Assembly (NCBI RefSeq): GCF_048128805.1
Contig: NC_136005.1
Span: 20,638,260 to 20,702,259 of the forward strand
Source of the DNA: Centroberyx gerrardi
Lineage: Eukaryota; Chordata; Actinopteri; Beryciformes; Berycidae
Reading direction: 5' to 3'
Length of the DNA stretch: 64,000 bases
Under the pieces are notes generated by a model. That model saw only the letters and a program-made list of their open reading frames with translations. It had not been told where the DNA came from and ran no database searches. Each line of letters starts with the position of its first letter. Within the stretch, counting starts at the first letter, position 1. The position numbers and the translations under genes are program-made. Shown piece after piece: positions 1 to 11,411 of this stretch.

Positions 1-1765
1 GTATTTTGTTGAGTTATTACATCATTGGCGGTAGGGATATTGTGGCAGCCTTTTTGGCGGTAGTGGGACGTCTCCCTCCTGCACCACTTCCTAAAAGCAA
101 AATAAGCTGAAATGGATGTGGGAGAGTTGAGTCACCCTGCCTCAATACTTCTCTGATGGGGAGCAAAGGAAAGAGTAGACAGAGGGAGGGAACGAGAATG
201 AGAGAGAACAAGAGGTGGAATAGAGAAATGACGAAAATGAAAGCAAGAAGCCTGTCCTGCAGGGTCGCCATGGTGAACATAACAACGGCTTGCAAGCTTC
301 TGCCGTGACTCCTCGCGGGGGAAAACGCCTCGTCGTTGACAGCACATTTAGACTGGTCTTGTACGCTCAGTCCCTAGTGATATCTTATCTTGTATTCTTA
401 TGTCACCTCCTGTTCACACACCATGTATACAGTGTGGTACATCCGATCTGATGTATCTGTGGAGACTGACTGCCATTGCAATCGCGTCTGCCGTTCCACA
501 GGCACATGGAAATGGAAATATAGGCAGACAGACAGACGATTGGATTAACAAGACTAATTGCGTTTTAGAAACCAGAGAAAGCACATAAAGAAAAATTAAA
601 AGCGGCATCCAACCGATGGCTCAGTTGCATAGCAACCATGGCACAAACAAATCCTATTTAAAAACGTTTAAACAATGCTCCTTTGAGGGTTATTACAGTG
701 ATTACAATTTGTAAGGATATGGAACCTCATTCTGGATATAATATGCAACAGACCACATTCAAATCTGGGGCTTCTGCATGGCAAACATCTACCCACACAC
801 CAAAGCGAAAATACTGGCCATGGACTTTCATTTTTCTATTTTTTGATTTCTCTGTCACACAATATAAACATGCAAAAAAGCGACGCCCATGTTTAAATCA
901 CAAAATAGCTTTTACTGAAAATGTACAGATAACATTCTCTTACCCACTAGGAGTTAACATTAATGATGTAGGATCTATTCAACAGTTGAACCCCATTATG
1001 TATGGGTTAGGGCCTACAGGATACTTGAAGGAAAAAGAGGCACACACCAATTGACAGGATGACCAAAAGTTTATCATGGCCGCAAGGGAAAAGGGAAACA
1101 CATACTGTAGGTGTCAGGTCATGTCTCTCAAAGAATGGGCTATAAAACTTTTCTCCTAAATCCTTATCAGCTTATAAACCTTGGTGGAAAGTGGAAAACA
1201 AGTTATAAAAGATAATGATTAATAGCAAGATGTAGGATGAAGATTATGTGAATTATGTAAATTATGGAATAAAGGAATTTCTTATTCTCCCACATATTAT
1301 CCATTAGTCCCTGGTCATGTTAACTTTCTTTTCTCCCTGTGTGGGTGACATATCTATAGGACAGAGAGAGAAAGGGGATGATAGAAGTGTGTGTGTGTGT
1401 GTGTGTGTCTGTGTGTGTGTGTGTGTGTGCTCTTTGGGCGCGATAGAACTGAACACTATGGGTGTCTATTTCCTCCCCTGGATTGCTCTCATGTAGAGGC
1501 GCTGATTCTGCGTTTCTGTGAAGCCTAGGAAATATGCTGTGTATCCCCCTGCCTCTCCTCCTGCAGCAGAACACCCTGAGATGGAGGGAGGGGGAAACGC
1601 GGAGGGGGGAAGGGGAGATGGAGATGGGGGTGGGTGGGAGAGTGGTGGGCTGAGGGGGGTGCATGCTTTTGAGGAATGAGCCCTCTCACTCTCTCCCTGG
1701 AGCAACTGGGGTGGAATAATTACATAGCATGTGCAAAATTGAACTCCACTCACTGTGAAGGGAGG

Positions 1766-1768
<3 letters not shown>

Positions 1769-1814
<46 letters not shown>
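1769..1814. repeat. (GA)n microsatellite
   Basis: Almost pure GA dinucleotide tract, followed by interrupted GAGA units to about 1850. It produces spurious Ser/Leu-rich open frames on the minus strand. Confidence 0.9.
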
Positions 1815-1817
<3 letters not shown>

Positions 1818-2125
1818 TAAAGAGAGAATGAGAGAGAGAGAATGAGAGCAAAGTGAAGCAAAAAAGATGGCTGCTGGTTCCTGTGGGTAATACTGAGCCT
1901 TGCACAGCAGTTATCACATTATTTACAGCCAAGGATTTAATGCATTGCTCAGTAATGAGCAGCCAGCCAATGGCCTGTGATCTGAAGCTCACTCATTCAC
2001 TCACTGGGCTAAACTCCAGGTGGCAAAGGCTAGAGGATTCCCCCAGATGAAAACAAAGCAATCTCCCCTCACTATTTTACACTCTATTCTTGTGCATTCA
2101 ATTGTAATTAATTACGTGTGCCCGC

Positions 2126-2158
2126 GCGTGTGTGTGTGTGTGTGTGTGTGGGTGTGTG

Positions 2159-2198
<40 letters not shown>

Positions 2199-2216
2199 TG
2201 TGTTTGTGTGTGCATC
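2126..2216. repeat. (GT)n microsatellite
   Basis: About 90 bp of GT dinucleotides with a few interruptions (GG, GC, AT). A second GT tract lies at 1388-1429. Confidence 0.9.
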
Positions 2217-2829
2217 TTGATAATTCACCCCATCATGTATTGTATAACACTCTTCTACCCCAATCCTAATAGTCCTATGCCAGCCAAAGACAGCAGAAAC
2301 CCCAGGGGTTCAAACCTGGTTTGTAAGAAAAGAGGATCAATTTTCATTGATGCAGTCACCTGGGTGAGGTTTCTACCTCTCTAGTTATATAATATATCAT
2401 AGTAGATCACCTCTATAAATACAGCTTGCTATCATTTACACACAATGCATTGAGTATTTTGATGGAATTTATCGTATGATGTGCAGCGTCATCAGAGCTC
2501 TGCTTTTTTGACTCACGACACAATTGACTCATACAATTACATACAGATACAGAGGTGTCACAAATTATGTTGCCCCCTCCTCTCTATTATCTCATTAGTC
2601 TGTCCGGCTAAAACAACCAACTTCCATCGCTGGTATCAGCCACATCTACTGCGTAAGCCAATACTGTCACGCTGTGGTCACCAATTGCAAGTGCAGAAAA
2701 CAGAAAATATTGCACATCGAAAAGTCTTATACCGTACCTGGCCTGCTATTACAATCAGGCAATATTATTTGTAGTGTAAAGAAGAAATTGAAAGACAATC
2801 GAGACATTCTGTGTAGCCTATTAAATGGC

Positions 2830-2835
2830 TTTATT
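2830..2835 (-). terminator. poly(A) signal of the elastase gene
   Basis: AATAAA on the minus strand, 26 nt after the inferred stop codon of the elastase gene (2861-2863). Very short 3' untranslated regions are usual for pancreatic serine protease genes, which supports the last-exon call. Confidence 0.65.
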
Positions 2836-2860
2836 GAATATGAAAGTGGGGTCCAGGTCT

Positions 2861-4077
2861 TCAGTAACGCAGCATAGTCTAAGAAAAAGAAGAAAAAAAA
2901 GTAAGGAATTCTGAGCAAACAGGTCATTTAATTTCCCCTGCAGATGTGGGGAGCGCTCTTTCTATATACTTCCATACTTCCAAGCATGCAAGCTGTGTGG
3001 TTGCCATGGCACCTATGTTTGGTTTTTATGCCAAACATGGAGTATGCAAGTGTGCTAGTTCTCTGAGTGGAGGTATCTCTAACATCATCTATACATTAGA
3101 CAGGAGAAGAGCCTCACGTCACTGATCCAGTTGGTGAAAGAGGAAGTGCGAGTGAACACAGTGGGCTTCCTGATGGTGTTGCAGCCTCGGGAGGAGACGA
3201 AGCTGGTCACCCCCTGCACGTACCATCTGCCGTCGGCACCCTTACAGTTCAGGGGCCCACCTGAATCCCCCTGCAGGGAGAGGCAGAAGCACAGACAGGT
3301 GGGACAGACAGACAAAAAGGCAACCAACGTGAATCAACAGATATGACTGCTGTGTTGTGATGGTGAGAGGAAGGCAGGGACGCCTACATTGCAGCCAGAG
3401 CGGATGTCTCCTCCGGCGCAGACCATAGTGGGCTTGACGGAGCTTCCCCACCAGCTGCTGCTGCTGCAGGTGCTGTGGCCGACCACAGGAAGGAGGGCCT
3501 GCTGGAGCTTAGAGGCAATGGGACCACCGGCTACAGGAGGTGTGTGTGTGGGGGGGGAAGACAGGATTGTGCAAGTGAGTATTTCAAATAATGTTGGTGG
3601 CCATAATACAACAGCGATACCTGCTACAGCACCAGATAATACATAACAGACTCTGGTGCTATAGCTATATCTGTTTTAATTTAAATAGCATGTACTTCTG
3701 ATTTGTGATTATTCAATCATTGCTGAACATAACTATAAGTAATATAATTTTATTGGTGATGATGGGAGTGGAGTATCACTATCAAAAATGTATATGTTTG
3801 TGTGTGTGTGTGTGTGTGTGTACTTGCACGAGCGTGTACATGCACTAGCAGTCCCACCATCAGCCTTAACACACACACACACACACATACGCACATACAT
3901 ACACACACACTTACTGTAGAGTCTTCCCCACCCGGTGATGTAGCAGGGTTCGTTGTGGGCCACAACCTCTCCACTCTCTGGCAGACAGGAGGGCTGGACC
4001 TTGTCGTTCAGAGTGGCAGGTGTGGCCAGCTTGATCAGGGCGATGTCATTACTGAGCATGAAGGAAAGAGAGAGAGA

Positions 4078-4117
<40 letters not shown>

Positions 4118-5316
4118 CAGAGAGACAGAGAGAGAGCTCATTCCCTGGCAAAGAAACGCTTTCGAAAACTTCATTCCATTGCCGCTATTTTGGCTTACCG
4201 CTATCTCTTTTTGCATGTGGCCGCCTCTTTCTTTTTGTTCCAAGTGTTTGTTTCTCGTGTTCCGCACCTCATCAATGCAGGTGTGCATGTTTTTCTGCTC
4301 TTAGCAGTATAGACTGTATACATCCTTACCCACAAGCCACACAGTTGCCGTTCCAGCCACGGTGCACCACAATCCTCTCCACAGTTTTGATCTGCTCAGA
4401 GTTCTCCTGCTTGGTGAGGTCATACTCCCCCAGCACCACGCGGTAGGTACGAGATCTGACACACACACACACACACACACACATACGCAGACTTCATCAA
4501 ACCTCATATTCACGCCAAAGGATAAATAGGGCTAAGAAAAGGCAAGCTGTATCTCACCCGATGCAGTGTCCAGCAGTCATGACCCAGTTGGGAGCGATCA
4601 GGGTGCCTCCACAGGTGTGGCGGTATGTAGAGCCGCTGAGATACTGCAGAGAGATCTACAAACACACACACACACACATGGTATTAGAGGCAACAATAGA
4701 ATCATAAATCATTTGCACAGCATAATGTTAGCCATCAAATAACGGCAGTCATTCAACCAAGGATCTATATATATCAACTCACCTGCCAGGGCCAGCTGTA
4801 GGGGCGAGCATCCTCTCCATTCACAACGCGGCTCACAGAGGGTTCATAGGTGGGCGTGCCACACCCGTAAGCTGGACCACAGAAAGAACTGACAGTTTCA
4901 AAGACTAACACAGTTCTGATTCTGAATATAGTCAATGTTCCTTAAGGCACATAATACAAGGCAATGTAGATGGTCAATTTGGCCAACAATTATGGCCAAG
5001 GGTATTTTCTCACCACTCTTTCATCATTTGTGCCCACTGTTATCCACTATGTTACTCCATTCCTCCCATTCCTCCTGCAGGCTATATTGGCCATCTCCAT
5101 TGCCTCACAAATGTGCCCCCTGTATTATCATTCCCGTTACCAATTTCTGGGTGGGGCAAAGAGATTGTAACTTTTTTGCATGGTCTATATATCTGAAATC
5201 CATTGAATGAAGCTTTTTTTAAACCATGTGGGTAATAGTGTTGATTCTCACTGAAACGAGGGAGAAGTACACTCACCATAGCTTGCAAGCAGCAGGATAA
5301 GGGCCGATTTCATCAT
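2861..5316 (-). CDS. cela3: pancreatic elastase, CELA3 type (chymotrypsin-like elastase family member 3)
   Basis: Secreted digestive serine endopeptidase of the S1 family, made by exocrine pancreas. Exons on the minus strand: 5277-5316, 4783-4871, 4558-4655, 4330-4455, 3915-4051, 3388-3530, 3118-3270 and 2861-2878. Together they make 267 codons plus stop, close to the usual 269-270. The product starts with a hydrophobic signal peptide (about residues 1-15), then a propeptide with cleavage expected after Arg28 before VVNG. The triad is His73 (TAGHC), Asp120 (NDIALIKL) and Ser214 (GDSGGP). Specificity positions read Ser/Val/Thr (chymotrypsin numbering 189/216/226), as in elastases that prefer small residues. 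[14 protein letters not shown] and [10 protein letters not shown] match CELA3 better than CELA2. The start is the first of two adjacent ATGs, about 40 nt after a TATA box. The last exon is only 18 nt; it is inferred from a strong pyrimidine tract plus TAG acceptor in the right phase. It is the least certain exon. Confidence 0.9.
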
Positions 5317-5355
5317 CTTTTCTTCAGAGTGGACGGTCTGAATGTGTGCTTGGGC

Positions 5356-5363
5356 TTTTTATA
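5356..5363 (-). promoter_or_regulatory. TATA box of the elastase gene
   Basis: TATAAAAA on the minus strand, 40 nt upstream of the first ATG at 5316. This predicts transcription starting near 5330 and a short 5' leader, typical of pancreatic protease promoters. Confidence 0.8.
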
Positions 5364-5485
5364 CCCTCTCAGTTACTCACAAATTACACAGTAGTCATAG
5401 CTATCACACACACAGAGAGACACACACACACTTAAACACACACAGAAACACAGATGCACAAATGCACACAGTCCAATCCTTGACC

Positions 5486-5522
5486 TGGGAATCAACATTC
5501 CCTGCTCCAGCTGTTTCACCTG
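5486..5522 (-). promoter_or_regulatory. candidate PTF1-type pancreatic enhancer
   Basis: Two E-boxes (CAGCTG at 5508-5513 and CACCTG at 5517-5522) lie next to a TGGGAA motif (5486-5491) and an ATTCCC motif (5497-5502), about 125-165 bp upstream of the TATA box. PTF1 in acinar cells binds an E-box paired with a TTTCCC/TGGGAA-type box one or two helical turns away. The match is by motif only. Confidence 0.4.
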
Positions 5523-6378
5523 TCCTTACATGACATCCAAAAGCAGGATCAAGAAAATGTGGAATATTTAACAGCACATCCATGGAACCATCAATAAAGT
5601 TGTTGACAAAATAAAGACATTTTTTTAGATACCTTTTTATTTTTTATTAATTGCTCACATATGGCAAAAACACACAGAGGTGGAACATGCAATGTTGTTG
5701 TTCTTTTTGTCCAAAAAAAACCCCCTAAACAACATAGTTGCTATTATGTGGTGTTGATATTTGGCAATAATTATATTTTTTGCATATTTCTAAAGATTGA
5801 TAATATGTAAACATTATTAATTGATGAGAAAACAATTTGTAAGTAATCACATATTGTGCTCATTGGCAGACTGGAAAAAAAATCAAACAAAAAAAACAGC
5901 CTTGGAAATTTGTCCCAAACTGACCCACAGATGCTCCACCCACCACCCCGCTCCTCAAAACATGCACACAAGTATTATTAGAGAACCAAGTATTATTGTA
6001 GCCTATTTTTTAGAATTTTTAAAATGAAGTTGGGATTTTATATCTGGGGTGATATGTTTTAAATCAAAATATAATAACAAAAAAACACTGTGTAGCCACC
6101 TCTTCAGAGTGTTAGGGTTAGGGTTAATCAATGTGTGTCACTGGACAACTGAGACCTTCCCCTTCACAAATAAGTTATCAAAACGGGTTTAAATGATTGA
6201 TTGTATTATGCAGTTGGGGATTACATTTCTCCCTGTGAAAGGAACTGTTGTGTCCTTAATAATCCATTTTGATTTTTGTATGTTCAAAAGTTACTTCCTG
6301 CTAGTGACAATGTTCATTTTAAAAATTCACAATAATTGTTGAGCTGTTGTCAAACTCAGTGGGAGACTACAGTACAAA
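5523..6378. other. spacer between elastase and aminotransferase-like copy A
   Basis: AT-rich sequence without a recognisable exon. It should include the 3' untranslated region of copy A, whose stop is at 6379-6381. A short run of two TTAGGG units near 6112-6124 looks accidental. Confidence 0.5.
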
Positions 6379-7116
6379 CTAGGCTACACTGTTTTCCACC
6401 AGTTCTCTGTCCTTGACTCCTCTGTCAGGGAGGGGAAATCTGTCCAGCAGGCGCAGGTGGAAAGAACTGAGGCGTGCCAAGACCTCCTCCAGGGTGCCAG
6501 GAGGGACCAGGACACACAACCTGGGAGGGAAAATAGACACACACACACATTACATAAAACATTCTCACATACAGTAGCAATTACTTGAACTGAGTTACTT
6601 GAGGAGGATAAATGACATCTCACTTTGGTAAATTGTTTTTGTCTTTTTGTTTGTTTGGTTTTTTTTAGTGTACATATCAACTATTTTCTATATGCATATT
6701 ACCTCCGGCTATAGTTTACATAAACCGCAAGAATTTTACAGCATGATGGTTCCATTGTTCCAACAGTTGCATATTATTGTAGTGACTATCTAATAACTGA
6801 TGATTACTGCATTAGCAGCTGTTTAATGATCTCAGAGAATGATCTGTGTGGCCCCTGTGCTCCACAGTCACATTCTTCTGGCTGATGTTAATCATTGACA
6901 GAGAAAATACTTGTTGATAATACATGTTTTAATACGGGAGTTCATATCAGTTCATTAACCGTCAAGCACCAATATGAGCTGCCCTGTTCATACCAATCAC
7001 TGACTTTTCTTTTACTTGTGTAAAATCAGACATATAACACATATACAAAAGTAACTATGCCAGTATGCAGTAACAGTACTGAGAGACAGATAGTCATTGT
7101 AGTCACACACACACAC

Positions 7117-7153
<37 letters not shown>

Positions 7154-10025
7154 GTTACTTGTATAATGTCTCTCACCTGAGATGATAGTTTTTATCTGTC
7201 TGGCCATTTTCACACCCTGCTCCCGCACAAACACCCTCCTCCTCCAGTAACCTCTGACAGTACAGTACATCTGCCTCCACTCCTAATATCTGGAAAGAGT
7301 AAGGAGAACAGCATTTTACATGGACTATGAAGTGCCAGATTCAGTTAGGTAGCATGGACAAATACTGTACCATAACCTGAGGACTTGTGAAGTACAATGG
7401 AGAGAGTTTATAAAACATTTGCTCACCTTGGCCTGCTCTATCATTCCAGGTGGTATAAGCAGTTGGGGATAAAGATGGATCCCCCCCATCCCTTTTTGAC
7501 AGCTCATCCCTGGTAGACGGTTCAGGAACTCCCAAGCCCGCTGAGCATTCTGGGCCAGGGTGACCTGACTGAAGAGGATCTCCTGTGATGGAGAAAAACA
7601 ACAGAGACTGGTTACAAGTAGTAAGAAAAGATTGGTCAAGCCTGGACAGTCCCCAGGAAACGGTGCTTTGATAGTGAGACTATAGACAATAACATCATGT
7701 TGCACAACTTGAAATAATGGCTGTAGATGACAATATTAATGTTATTAAAAATGTATTCTTCAACTGAAAAAAAGAAAAACAACATATTTTGGAGACAAAG
7801 CAATCCAAAGTATTCTGATTACATTATGGAGTTACTGAGTATTCCAGTGCATTTTGTTATTACATTTTGTTAAAAGTCAAAAGGACACACCACATTTTTC
7901 TTTATTTTTTACTATTTTCCACATTTTAGAATAATAGTAAAGACATCAAAACTATGAAATAACACAAATGGAATTATGCAGTGACCACAAAAGTGTTAAA
8001 CAAATCAAAACTATCTTATATTTTAGATTCTTTAAAGTAGCCACGAATTGCCTTGATGGGAAGGCAAAACCTTTGGAATGAAATTCATACTGAGGCATCA
8101 ACTTCAGTATTTACAGTATATTTGTATAAGAAACACATTTCAAGCATTTTAGCATAAGCCTTTAGATCAAGAAAAACATAGTACATTCAACCAGGTGGGT
8201 CCAAACTTTTAGCTGGTAGTGTATAGAATTTCAAGCATGCAGTCAGTAATCCGTAAGAGACTGCATGTTGACAGTAACCCTCCCAAACCTGTCTACATGC
8301 AATATTGATGTGCCATCATCTTGTTCCCTCACCTGTGTGTATGTTCCATAGGAAGGGTCTCCACATGTGAGCGGATTGACCATGAGGTCCAGAGCGAGCT
8401 GTGGTAAGACTGGAGGGCTGTTGGTAGTCTGGATAGTTACAAGACACCTCATCACTGCTGGGTCCAAGTTAACTGTCTCCATGTATCCTCCTCTCAGACC
8501 ACACCTAAACACAGAGAGAGCATGGGGTGCAATGAGTCATTCAGGAGAAAAGTTGATTCCCTTAGGTTATGATAAGTTTACTTAGTTCAAGCAATGAAAG
8601 ATTGGCAAATTGTTAATATGTTTCTACTATGACAAAGGTAGGACATCAGCGGAACTCACTCTCCCATGATGCCATTGGATAAGGAGTGGAAGGAGGCCAT
8701 CTCCACTGTCTCTGAGTACTCTTGCCCCATCTCAAATAAGACTTTCTTGTAGGAAACAAACTCTCTGCCCTGTCCATATACACTGTCCTGGTAAACCTGG
8801 GGAACACATGGAATAGGCATGAAATAGAAATGCAGATTGAGTGGGACTAAAAAGCGGATGAGAGCAAAAGTCTCTCTCTGATGCCAGTCTCAATGTGTAG
8901 CTTGTCACCTCATCAACCAATAGGAAGAGGCCCTCGGTTGCAGCGAATCGAATCACTTCCTCTATTGATTCTCTGTCCTGCACATGACCTAGTAGGACAA
9001 ATAGTGTATGACAGTGAAGATAGTGTGGAAGTTTAAATAGATGCGTGTAATGTAGCTACTGTATGTTGACTTCACCTGTGGGGTTTCCTGGGTTGCTGAT
9101 ATAAATGGCTCTGGGCTGACAGCACCCCCTAGCGGTTTTCAAAGCAAGCTGCAGCTCCTCCAGGTCCACAGCCCAACCCCTGTCTTCTCTCAGGTGGTAG
9201 GGTGCCAGTGTCACCCCAGCCTCATCTAGTAGCATGGGCAGGGTGTATGGGCAGGGTGTGGGGGTCAATACACCCGTCTGATTCTCCCCCTCCCCACTGG
9301 CCAGCAGCTTCACCATCATCTTAATACGTAGATTTAAAAAAATACCATGAACTGTGAATGCCTTTAATAAATTATAAATTGTCCTTTGTAAAAAAAAATA
9401 AAACACTTCTCAGTAGCTATAAAACTCCCCTTTTGGAGATATGACTTTCTGCAGGACACTGATGAATGCCCTTTACAGTAATAATGCCTCACTGTGACAT
9501 GTCTACTAATGATGCTCCAAACAGATGACTTTGTCATACCTTCAAGGCCATCTGAGAACCAGGAGTGTTGACAATGGCTTGAGGGTATGAGGGCACTCCA
9601 GCATCTCTCCTTGTGATAAACTCAGCAATGCTTTGCACGACATATTGTAGACCAGTAGCGGGTGAAGAATATGAACCTGGCATTGACACAGTGGTTTGAT
9701 CAACCGTTAGAGATGCCAATCAGAAGCGTTTGCTATTTTATGATGCGATTCTGTACAATGTCCTGGGTCAAATCTTTTAGAGTCTGTTAAAGATGAGATC
9801 TTCATTTTTATTCTCACCCACACTTCCTCCACCACAGGCCGCCAGAAGCCTCTGTGCCCTCAGCCTGACATCCTGAGGAAGGGTCTCATCATGCAGGAGC
9901 TCAGGGTAAAGACACACCGCCAAGACCTGAGAAAACCAAACAGAGACTGACAGGCACAGACAGGCTCAGTTTGTAACAGTTAGATAGACCTCGAGGGTGC
10001 AGGAAGGCAGATAGGCACACAAACA

Positions 10026-10064
<39 letters not shown>

Positions 10065-11411
10065 GCGCGCCCACAGAGCCAAAAAAGCAACAAATAAAGA
10101 CACCAACCTGGCGAACAAAGGAAATGGGTTTCATTCCTGCCTTGTGGGGATCACCTGAGCTGACATCAATCACCTTCTTGAAGGGTTTCTGCACTCCCTG
10201 GAGAGAACACATGCAGTGTTGGTACTGAACAGGAGCTGGTCTGGTCTTCTCTGGTTCGTCATACTCTAAAACCCTTGGAGTCTAACTTCCTGTCCCCAAT
10301 CTGCTTACTGTACATTTGCAATGAGGGCAGTAATAGTTTAGAGAAGCAGCTACCATCGAGGTGGTCATGAGCAAGGCACTTAAAGGAGAGGCACCACGGG
10401 TAAATAGGGGAAAAAAAATTCCTTTAATCTGGTCAGAATTACATTTTATATGCTGAATATGGACACAAATAGAAACAGAAACACTTTGTATTATGACTTT
10501 TATTTACACCTTCCAGTAGCTAATGTCATGCAATTTTTATAGAAAACGAAATAGTATTTTAATTTTGCAACTTTTTAAAAAAAATAATTGATGATTTACA
10601 AAATATTATGTGGCAAAAATCTCAAATGTTTAGCTTTTCATGCAAATTACCCCATAAAATAGAAACGACAAAAGGTAGCCTATTTTAAAAAGCCTCTGTA
10701 AATTAACAGCTTTTTTTGTTAAGTAGCAGTATGTCATATATAACTTTTTTTTTTGCTCATTTTGTGTTTAGTGTAGCCCACTTGACGCAGCTGGTAGGCT
10801 ATAAAATGCATAGTTGTTTTTATTGTTTTGCATATTTTATGAAACTACAGTAGTTATAGAGACAAAACATGTGACTGTTATTGTGTTGAAAGGGTGTGTT
10901 TAATTGCTTTTTGGATTTAACTGTTGGGGATTATGTTGGGCCTTAAACTGTATTAAGGCAAAGTCCCTGCATCGAATGTCATTTGCTACCAAAACTTCGA
11001 AAGCCACTTATTCTAGGGACAAGTGGAGCAACTAATTGCTGACAAGATATTAGGCTATTTGATTAGTATGATAAATTATTAGACGTAGATCATCTTGCAC
11101 AGTTGAGAGGGAACACTGGTCCCCAGGTGTGATTAGAGTGACAATTTAAGACGACAAGATCAAATTTGGACTTACTTGGGCTAAACGGCAGGTTCCATCC
11201 CTTGCCAAAAAATACCCAATTGACACCCACAGTTATACTTTGACAGGTAGGGTAGTGTTGCCTGAGGAAACAGGTTCAGGCCAGTGTCCACCGGTCCGTG
11301 ACTCACCTTTGAGATCTGGTGTGTGATGTGCGCAGCCAGACTCTGCCGCGCGCTGTACGGTGACACTGTGACCCCCAGCACCCTGGGGTTCACCTGCTGC
11401 AGAGAAGTCAT
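6379..11411 (-). CDS. alanine aminotransferase (GPT/ALT)-like protein, copy A, lacking the PLP lysine
   Basis: Homologue of cytosolic alanine aminotransferase (fold type I, PLP enzymes; alanine + 2-oxoglutarate to pyruvate + glutamate). Exons on the minus strand: 11307-11411, 10108-10197, 9818-9926, 9540-9676, 9076-9319, 8909-8988, 8660-8796, 8333-8504, 7427-7582, 7177-7289 and 6379-6520. They give 494 codons plus stop, the normal family length, with GT-AG introns throughout. Family landmarks are [36 protein letters not shown] and GECGLRGGY. The catalytic Lys expected in the S-x-S-K-G motif (Lys314 of human GPT) is Asn296 here: the AAT codon is at 8674-8676 in [10 protein letters not shown]. 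The phosphate-cup segment GASDA of human GPT reads GSQMA. It therefore probably cannot form the PLP aldimine, and a normal transaminase activity is doubtful. It is tandem with copy B and carries a Tc1-like insertion in its eighth intron. Confidence 0.92.
7105..7151. repeat. (CA)n microsatellite
   Basis: CA dinucleotides with one CG interruption. On the minus strand it lies about 25 nt downstream of the donor of exon 10 of aminotransferase-like copy A. Confidence 0.9.
7870..8224. mobile_element. Tc1/mariner-type nonautonomous element
   Basis: The right end on the minus strand begins with an ACACTACCAGC-AAAAGTTTGGAC terminal motif, very like the CACTACCGGTCAAAAGTTTGGAC terminus of fish Tc1 elements. 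The left end is a decayed inverted copy (AAAAGTC, then GACACACC). The body has the familiar Tc1-relative strings ATAATAGTAAAGACATCAAA and CAAAACTATGAAATAACAC. No transposase frame remains. It lies in intron 8 of copy A; the matching intron of copy B is only 177 bp and lacks it. The outer limits are approximate by about 10 bp on the left. Confidence 0.8.
10022..10069. repeat. (CA)n microsatellite
   Basis: CA tract ending in CGCGCGC, in intron 2 of aminotransferase-like copy A. Confidence 0.9.

Larger units (their letters stand above)
1..2829. other. left-edge spacer, no gene recognised
   Basis: I see no exon here that I can assign to a protein family. Open frames are short, low in complexity or run through microsatellites. 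The stretch holds a GT repeat at 1388-1429, a GA tract at 1769-1814 and a long GT tract at about 2126-2216. The minus-strand elastase gene ends at the right side of this region. Confidence 0.6.

Noticed and set aside
683-1054. Plus-strand open frame of 123 codons
   Set aside because: No recognisable motif or supporting gene structure.
6112-6124. Telomere-like TTAGGG units
   Set aside because: Only two units; expected by chance in AT-rich DNA.
8660-8796. Aminotransferase-like copies as decaying pseudogenes
   Set aside because: Both have uninterrupted frames across 11 exons, matched phases and consensus splice sites. Loss of one catalytic residue in both copies fits altered function better than decay.
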